Shown here one piece after another: positions 59,059 to 64,000 of a DNA stretch of 64,000 nt (the first letter of the stretch is position 1; every line of letters begins with the position of its first letter). The notes beneath the pieces were generated by a model. That model was not told the origin of the DNA and did no database searches. It worked only from the letters and a program-made list of their open reading frames with translations. Location: the NCBI RefSeq assembly GCF_001427145.1, contig NZ_LMGL01000001.1:945241-1009240 (forward strand). Reading direction: 5' to 3'. A program made the translations under genes and the position numbers. The DNA comes from Microbacterium sp. Root166. Lineage in GTDB: Bacteria > Actinomycetota > Actinomycetes > Actinomycetales > Microbacteriaceae.

Positions 59059-60444
59059 TCAGGCCAGGGAGTCGAGGATGTCGACGAGCAGGTCATAGGT
59101 GGTCAGCGGGGAGATGATCGCGAACCGGAGGACGGGTTCCCCGGCGTGCGAGCTCGGCACCACGAAACCGCGCTGCTCTTCGAGGAGGCGGTCCGACCAC
59201 GCCTGGTAGTCCGCCGCCGTCCACCCCTCCCGCCGGAACACGACGACCGACAGCTGCGGCTCGCGCACCAGCGACAGGCCGTCGCGGCGGGCGATCTCAT
59301 CGGCGATGCGCCGCGCCAGGTCGATGCCGTACTCGATCGTCGCCCGGTACTGCGCGGTGCCGTGCGTGGCCAGCGAGAACCAGAGCGGCAGGCCGCGCGA
59401 GCGCCGGGTCAGCTGCACCGCGAGATCGGACGGGTTCCAGTCCGGCGACCCGGTGAGCGTGTCGAGGTACTCGGCCTTCTGCGTGTGCGCCTGCAGGGCG
59501 AGCGAGGGCTCGCGGTAGATGAGCGCGCACGCGTCGAAGGGCGCGAACAGCCACTTGTGCGGGTCCACGATCACCGAGTCCGCGAGCTCCACGCCGGCGA
59601 ATGCGGGGCGCATCCGCTCGACGAGCATCGCCGCGAGGCCGTAGGCGCCGTCGACGTGCAGCCAGATGCCGCGCTCCTTGGTCACCGCGGCGACCGAGGC
59701 GATGTCGTCGACGATGCCGAAGTTCGTCGTGCCGCCGGTCGCGACCACGGCGAGCACAGCGCCCTCGTGGGCGTCCAGCACCGCGGCGAGCGCGTCGCCG
59801 TGGAGTCGGCCGCCGGCGTCCGGGGCGGCGGTGACGACGTCGACGTCCATCACCTCCGCCGCCGACGCGATGGACGAGTGCGCCTCGGCGCTGCACGCGA
59901 TCACCCAGCGCGCCGGGTTCGGACGCCCGGCCTCCGCGTTGCGCCGGCGCGCGGCATCCCGTGCCGTCACCAGCGCCGAGAGGTTGCCGATGGTCCCGCC
60001 CTGGACGAAGACGCCGCCGGCGGTCGCGGGCAGGCCGAACTCCCGCCCGAGCCAGTGCAGCACCTCGTTCTCGGCGTAGACGGCGCCGGCGCCCTCCATC
60101 CACGAGCCGCCGTAGATCGCGGATGCCGACACGACGACGTCGAACGCAAGGGAGGCCTTGCTCGGCGCGGAAGGGATGAAGGAGAGGTATCCCGGGTGGT
60201 CCGTCGAGATGCACGCCGGAGCGAGGACGTTCTCGAACAGGGCGATGGCCCGTCGTGCGCCGATCCCGCCGTCGGTGATGGATCCCGACGCCAGCCGCGC
60301 GAGGTCGTTCGGCCGCAGCGGCTTGTCCAGCGGCACGTCCTCGTAGAGCGCACGGCGGCGGGCGTAGTCGAGCACGTCGTCGACCGTGTGGATCGTCTGC
60401 TCCGAGATGGCGTGCATCTGCTCGGGGCGCGCGGGCGAGGTCAT
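59059..60444 (-). CDS. PLP-dependent group II decarboxylase
   Basis: 461 residues. FVQGGTIGNLSALVTAR (PLP phosphate region), AEAHSSIASAAEV, WLHVDGAYGLAAML, and the PLP lysine in VDPHKWLFAPFDACAL. This is the aromatic-L-amino-acid/glutamate/diaminobutyrate decarboxylase family; substrate undecided. The ATG at 60444 follows GGAGATGCC. Divergent from the gene at 60613. Confidence 0.9.
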   Translation of the reverse strand: MTSPARPEQMHAISEQTIHTVDDVLDYARRRALYEDVPLDKPLRPNDLARLASGSITDGGIGARRAIALFENVLAPACISTDHPGYLSFIPSAPSKASLAFDVVVSASAIYGGSWMEGAGAVYAENEVLHWLGREFGLPATAGGVFVQGGTIGNLSALVTARDAARRRNAEAGRPNPARWVIACSAEAHSSIASAAEVMDVDVVTAAPDAGGRLHGDALAAVLDAHEGAVLAVVATGGTTNFGIVDDIASVAAVTKERGIWLHVDGAYGLAAMLVERMRPAFAGVELADSVIVDPHKWLFAPFDACALIYREPSLALQAHTQKAEYLDTLTGSPDWNPSDLAVQLTRRSRGLPLWFSLATHGTAQYRATIEYGIDLARRIADEIARRDGLSLVREPQLSVVVFRREGWTAADYQAWSDRLLEEQRGFVVPSSHAGEPVLRFAIISPLTTYDLLVDILDSLA

Positions 60445-60612
60445 GGCATCTCCATCGATCGGGTGACACCTCACGCTAGGCGCGCCCGCCGGGGCGGACA
60501 AGTCGGACCTGCGACAAGAGGGCAGGAATGGAGAAGCGGATGCCGCGGCTCGTGCGTAGCGTGAAACACGACAGGCCGCCGGTGCGGCCGCCACGACGTG
60601 AAGGAGAAGGAC

Positions 60613-61053
60613 ATGGCAGAGAAGACGACCTCGGACGGACTGAGTCAGGAAGAGCGGCAGGCCGTCAAGGACCGCGCGAAGGAGCTGCGCGCCCAGGCGA
60701 AAGCGGGCAAGAACCGCGAAGCGGGCTTGAAGCAGGTGCTCGAAGCGATCGGCAAGCTGGAGGGCACCGACAAGAAGCTGGCCGAAGGCCTGCACAAGGT
60801 CGTGTCCGAGACCGCGCCCGACCTCGTGCCCAAGACGTTCTACGGCTTCCCCGCGTACGCGAACGGCGACGGCAAGGTCGTGGTGTTCTTCCAGCCGGCG
60901 TCGAAGTTCAAGACCCGCTACGGCACGGTCAACTTCGACGAGCCCTCGCAGCTCGACGACGGCGACATGTGGCCGGTCGGCTTCGCGGTGATCGCGTGGA
61001 CGTCCGAGGTGGAGAAGAAGATCACGCAGCTGGTGAAGAAGGCCGTCGGCTGA
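60613..61053 (+). CDS. DUF1801-family protein
   Basis: 146 residues. A helical N-terminus (SQEERQAVKDRAKELRAQAKA) precedes a compact domain with PKTFYGFPAYANGDGKVVVFFQPASKFKTRYGTV, typical of the DUF1801 / YdhG-like family. Likely cytoplasmic; function unknown. TAGCGT at 60557-60562 is a plausible -10, about 50 nt upstream. An ATG five codons earlier (60598) is an alternative start. Confidence 0.82.
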   Translation: MAEKTTSDGLSQEERQAVKDRAKELRAQAKAGKNREAGLKQVLEAIGKLEGTDKKLAEGLHKVVSETAPDLVPKTFYGFPAYANGDGKVVVFFQPASKFKTRYGTVNFDEPSQLDDGDMWPVGFAVIAWTSEVEKKITQLVKKAVG

Positions 61054-61065
61054 CGTCCGGGCTCA

Positions 61066-61096
61066 CGAGGGGTCGCCCGACGCGGGCGGCCCCTCG
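61066..61096. terminator. Bidirectional hairpin terminator
   Basis: CGAGGGGTCGCCC and GGGCGGCCCCTCG pair with a 5-base loop between the convergent DUF1801 and oxidoreductase genes. Confidence 0.65.
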
Positions 61097-61483
61097 TCAC
61101 GCACGGGGCGTCCGGAACTGCGCCGAGCCGAGAACGCGCTCGACCTGCAGCTCCAGCACGACGCGCTCCGGGTTCACCCGCGGCTGACGGTAGCGCGCCG
61201 CGTAGAGCGCGACGGCGTGGGCCACGGCATCCGGATCCGTCCGCACGCGAGCGGGCCCCTCGAAGCTGATCCAGCGGGCACGGTCCACCGAGCAGATCGT
61301 GGCGCGGCCGCGACGCTGGGCGTTGAGGAACTTCTGCGAGCCGCCGGTGCCGATGACCCGGACGATGCCCTCTTCATAGGTGAAGCCGACGGGAACCGCG
61401 TGGATGCGATCGTCGCGCCCGAGGGTCGACAGGGTGGCGAGGTGATACTCGCGGAGGAACTCGAGGGCGTCGTCGGTCAGCAC
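61097..61483 (-). CDS. PPOX-class F420/FMN-binding oxidoreductase-like protein
   Basis: 128 residues, split-barrel fold: LREYHLATLSTLGRDDRIHAVPVGFTYEEG, then ATICSVDRARWISFEGPARV. This is the pyridoxamine-phosphate-oxidase/Rv-type F420-dependent group. Cofactor cannot be told from sequence. It is not obviously in an operon. Confidence 0.83.
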   Translation of the reverse strand: MLTDDALEFLREYHLATLSTLGRDDRIHAVPVGFTYEEGIVRVIGTGGSQKFLNAQRRGRATICSVDRARWISFEGPARVRTDPDAVAHAVALYAARYRQPRVNPERVVLELQVERVLGSAQFRTPRA

Positions 61484-61507
61484 TCGTCCAGCCTCGCACG
61501 CGGCGGG

Positions 61508-61738
61508 TCAGCCGGAGGCCGGTGGCCCCTCGCCGTCGGGCTCCCAGCGCAGGATGTCTCCCGGCTGGCACTCGAGCACCTGGCAGATCGCATCGAGCGT
61601 CGTGAAGCGCACCGCCTTCGCGCGCCCGTTCTTGAGCACCGCGAGGTTCGCCGGTGTGATCCCCACGCGCTCGGCGAGCGTTCCGACCGACATCTTTCGG
61701 CGGGCCAGCATGACGTCGACGTCGACGATGATGGCCAT
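61508..61738 (-). CDS. XRE-family helix-turn-helix regulator
   Basis: 76 residues: MLARRKMSVGTLAERVGITPANLAVLKNGRAKAVRFTTLDAICQVLECQPGDIL, a Cro/C1 (YozG-like) HTH. It follows the DUF2975 gene with a one-base overlap (TGATG-type), so it is the partner regulator. Probable operator at 62260-62278. Confidence 0.9.
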   Translation of the reverse strand: MAIIVDVDVMLARRKMSVGTLAERVGITPANLAVLKNGRAKAVRFTTLDAICQVLECQPGDILRWEPDGEGPPASG

Positions 61739-62223
61739 CAGATCACCTCATCCAGCTCGTCGCGCAGATGCCGCGCCTCGTTCTCGCGCTCCATCGCCTG
61801 CTTCAGGAGCATGCGCATGACGACGACCAGCAGCGCGACGCCGGCGATCACGAGCGAGGCGCCGCAGATCAGGCCCACGATGCCCGGCGCGGTTCCACCG
61901 GGCGCCAGGAACACGGCAAGGGCGAACATGAGAGCGGATGCCGCGGCGATCGCGCCGATGATCACGTCGACGTAGCGGAACGCCCCGGGCGAGAACACCG
62001 AGCCGCGGCGCACCATCGTCAGTAGCTGCCAGATGCAGACCGCGCACACCTGGAGTGTGACGATGCCCAGTGCGAAGAGGGTGATCAGCGTGATGCGGGC
62101 CCAGAGCTCGACGTCGTCGAGATCGCGCCAGACGGCCGGCAGGATCATGACCTGGACGAGCAACGAACCTGCGAGCGACAGTGCGATGACGACGCGCAGC
62201 GCCCAGATCGTCTTCTTCCCCAT
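61738..62223 (-). CDS. DUF2975 membrane protein
   Basis: 161 residues with four hydrophobic helices (about 9-32, 42-66, 88-110, 118-145) and a charged C-terminal helix (RENEARHLRDELDEVI). DUF2975 proteins are regularly coupled with an XRE regulator; the physiological role is unknown. The ATG at 62223 follows GGGAG. The promoter upstream holds the inverted repeat. Confidence 0.88.
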   Translation of the reverse strand: MGKKTIWALRVVIALSLAGSLLVQVMILPAVWRDLDDVELWARITLITLFALGIVTLQVCAVCIWQLLTMVRRGSVFSPGAFRYVDVIIGAIAAASALMFALAVFLAPGGTAPGIVGLICGASLVIAGVALLVVVMRMLLKQAMERENEARHLRDELDEVI

Positions 62224-62259
62224 GCGAACTCCCGTTGATCTATCGATGTACGCATGGAA

Positions 62260-62278
62260 TCTATCGAATAACGATAGA
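62260..62278 (-). promoter_or_regulatory. Probable operator of the DUF2975-XRE pair
   Basis: TCTATCG-AATAA-CGATAGA, a perfect 7-5-7 inverted repeat between a -35 TTGTGA and -10 TAGATT (17-bp spacer) on the minus strand. Further CTATCG half-sites lie near 62239 and 62292. The AT-rich block contrasts with its surroundings. Confidence 0.7.
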
Positions 62279-62300
62279 AATCACAACTCAGTCGATAGGT

Positions 62301-63677
62301 CTAGTGGAAGTCGCCGCCCGGTGCCATGTCGGTGAAGCGCGAGAAGTGCCCCTGGAACGCGACCGTGATGGTGTCGGTCGGGCCGTTACGGTGCTTGGCG
62401 ACGATGAGGTCTGCCTCGCCCGCGCGCGGGCTGTCCTTCTCATAGGCGGCCTCGCGATGCAGCAGCACGACCATGTCGGCATCCTGCTCGATCGAGCCCG
62501 ACTCACGGAGGTCGGAGAGTGCCGGCTTCTTGTCGGCGCGCTGCTCGGCTCCACGGTTCAGCTGCGAGAGGGCGATGACCGGCACCGCGAGCTCCTTCGC
62601 GAGCAGCTTGAGCGCTCGGGAGAACTCCGAGACCTCCTGCTGGCGGGACTCGACGCGCTTTCCCGAGGTCATGAGCTGGAGGTAGTCGATGACCACCATC
62701 TTCAGGCCGGCCTTCTGCTTGAGCCGTCGGCACTTCGCCCGGATCTCGACGAGGGTCATGTTGGGGCTGTCGTCGATGTAGAGGGGCGCGTCGTTGATGC
62801 GACCGCGGGTCGAGGCGATCGTGGTCCAGTCGCGCGAGTCGAGCGTGCCCTTGCGCATGGACTGCAGTGGCACCGAGCCCTCGGCGCTCATGAGGCGCAT
62901 CGCGATCTCGCTGCGGCCCATCTCGAGCGAGAAGAAGATGGTCGGCATGTTGTGCTTGATGGCGGCCGAGCGCGCGAAGTCCAGCGCGAGCGTGGACTTA
63001 CCCATGGCAGGTCGCGCCGCGATGATGATCATCTGCCCGGGGTGCATGCCGTTCGTGAGCTGATCCAGCCCGGAGAAGCCGGATGGGATGCCGGTCATTT
63101 GACCGTCGCGGCCGCGGGCGGCCTCGATCTCTTCGACGGCCGCGTCGACCGCGATGGTGAGCGGCACGTAGTCCTCGGCGGCCTCGGCGCCGGTGACCGA
63201 GTAGATCTCGGCCTGCGCGTTGTTCACGAGGTCGAGCGCCTCACCCTGACCGGAGTAACCCATCTGGACGATGCGGGTGCCGGCGTCGACCAGCCGGCGC
63301 AGCAGTGCGCGCTCCGACACGATGGAGGCGTAGTACCCGGCGTTCGCCGCCGTCGGCACGATCGAGGTCAGCGTGTGAAGGTAGTCGGCGCCACCGGCGC
63401 GCTGCAGCTCGCCGCTCTTGATGAGCTCGTCGGTGACGGCGACGACATCCGTCGGCTCGCCGTGCGAGTAGAGCGTCAGGATCGCTTCGAAGATCAGCTC
63501 GTGCTTCGGGATGTAGAAGTCGGTGCCGCGCAGCGTCTCGATGACGTCGGCCACCGCATCCTTCGACAGCAGCATGCCGCCGAGGGCGCTCTGCTCGGCG
63601 AGGAGGTCATGCGGAGGGGTGCGCTCGAACTCGCGCGGTCCGCCCATGCGCTCTTCCGAGATGTCGGCGATCGACAT
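62301..63677 (-). CDS. dnaB: Replicative DNA helicase DnaB
   Basis: 458 residues, no intein. N-terminal DnaG-interacting domain (PPHDLLAEQSALGGMLLSKDAVADV), RecA-like core with Walker A ARPAMGKST (221-229), Walker B-type VVIDYLQLM and SQLNRGAEQRADKKPALSDLRESGSIEQDADMV. The ATG at 63677 is the usual start; an extended frame up to 63950 runs through the DnaA-box-like region and is unlikely. It unwinds DNA at the replication fork. Confidence 0.96.
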   Translation of the reverse strand: MSIADISEERMGGPREFERTPPHDLLAEQSALGGMLLSKDAVADVIETLRGTDFYIPKHELIFEAILTLYSHGEPTDVVAVTDELIKSGELQRAGGADYLHTLTSIVPTAANAGYYASIVSERALLRRLVDAGTRIVQMGYSGQGEALDLVNNAQAEIYSVTGAEAAEDYVPLTIAVDAAVEEIEAARGRDGQMTGIPSGFSGLDQLTNGMHPGQMIIIAARPAMGKSTLALDFARSAAIKHNMPTIFFSLEMGRSEIAMRLMSAEGSVPLQSMRKGTLDSRDWTTIASTRGRINDAPLYIDDSPNMTLVEIRAKCRRLKQKAGLKMVVIDYLQLMTSGKRVESRQQEVSEFSRALKLLAKELAVPVIALSQLNRGAEQRADKKPALSDLRESGSIEQDADMVVLLHREAAYEKDSPRAGEADLIVAKHRNGPTDTITVAFQGHFSRFTDMAPGGDFH

Positions 63678-63768
63678 AGGTGCAGGATCCTCCACGTGTT
63701 CGATCGATGCTCGACCCGAAGGGCCGCGCCCCACGTTAGGCAGGGGTCCGGACACCTGCAACACGGCC

Positions 63769-63966
63769 TGTGGATAACTATGTGGAAAGACTGCGAGAAA
63801 CGCCGGGAGACCTGTGAACAACGGGTGTGGACAAAGGCGGATCAACGGGTCGGTTCTGCGACGGAAACGCCGTCTGATCAGGCATCGCTGATTCCACAGC
63901 CTGTGGAAGAGGACGCGCTTGAAGTCAGGCTTGAAGGTTGCTGCGTTCAAGCCCGCCTGTGCACAA
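63769..63966. promoter_or_regulatory. Cluster of DnaA-box-like 9-mers upstream of dnaB
   Basis: TGTGGATAA (63769-63777) is the exact complement of the consensus box TTATCCACA. Near matches follow: TGTGGAAAG (63781), TGTGAACAA (63813), TGTGGACAA (63826, the streptomycete TTGTCCACA box), TGTGGAAGA (63902), TGTGCACAA (63958). This fills most of the 323-bp gene-free stretch 63678-64000. No gene is seen there. Confidence 0.55.
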
Positions 63967-64000
63967 TTCCGCGCGGAATCGATCGTGAACGAACGGCGCG

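Noticed and set aside
62301..63950. DnaB with a 91-residue N-terminal extension, or an intein
   Set aside because: The extension is basic, low complexity, runs through the DnaA-box-like region and has no domain. At 458 residues the core has normal length, so no intein.
1..64000. CRISPR array, insertion sequence or prophage
   Set aside because: No regularly spaced repeats, transposase, integrase or structural phage genes were seen; the holin-family protein at 47651 is an isolated chromosomal type.

Overview
The window is very GC-rich DNA from an actinobacterium, most likely a Microbacterium or close relative (Microbacteriaceae). Supporting signs are GC-saturated third codon positions, many GTG starts, many -10-only promoters placed exactly 6 nt before the start codon (leaderless genes), the abundant GGATGCC/GGCATCC word, and actinobacterial gene sets (bifunctional-type dCTP deaminase, biliverdin-type heme oxygenase, CopD-CtaG fusion, WXG-type protein). 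I saw no transposase, integrase, phage gene cluster or CRISPR array. It reads as a chromosomal housekeeping/accessory mix, possibly not far from the replication origin because dnaB lies at the right end.

Left part (1-5 kb): a thioredoxin-reductase-like flavoprotein, a membrane-anchored protein, dcd, and a tRNA-Gly(CCC) whose last 22 bp are repeated 156 bp downstream (att-like scar). Then come a VOC protein, the ribosome-rescue hydrolase arfB, small proteins and a DUF4166 protein. 5-10.8 kb is a cell-surface locus: a TasA/camelysin-like protein, a SipW-type (Ser-His) signal peptidase, a membrane protein, a secreted protein with four Ig-like repeats, and an OmpR/His-kinase two-component system. 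The two exported proteins share a SipW-substrate-like N-terminus and a common 25-bp promoter box.

10.7-20 kb holds an EamA exporter, a serine-hydrolase-fold lipoprotein that has lost its catalytic serine, an iron-box-controlled heme oxygenase with a DUF2470 partner, a Pif1-like helicase, and a MerR regulator divergent from a second thioredoxin-reductase-like enzyme with a 24-bp palindrome in a 19-bp promoter spacer. It ends with a CopD-CtaG copper/oxidase-assembly fusion. 20-33 kb carries HU, a TetR/alpha-beta-hydrolase pair with an operator, an esterase, a potassium channel, the zinc-free ribosomal protein operon rpmB-rpmG-rpsN, and many small enzymes and membrane or lipoproteins. A 16-codon leader with an unusually perfect Shine-Dalgarno precedes a hydrolase, followed by a DNA glycosylase.

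33-41 kb is an MFS exporter followed by a metal island transcribed leftward: znuA-znuC-znuB, a Fur/Zur regulator, a YraQ-type permease, a TIGR03943 protein and a beta-propeller-like protein, with a 17-bp Zur-type palindrome upstream of znuA. 41-53 kb has glycosyltransferases, a branched-chain-type 2-oxoacid dehydrogenase operon coupled to an aminotransferase, a WXG100-like/hydrolase pair, and a debranching enzyme/glycosyltransferase pair. 53-64 kb has a secreted ExeM/NucH nuclease, a low-molecular-weight phosphatase, purB, a PLP decarboxylase, an F420/FMN-type oxidoreductase, an XRE/DUF2975 pair with its operator, and dnaB with a cluster of DnaA-box-like 9-mers upstream.
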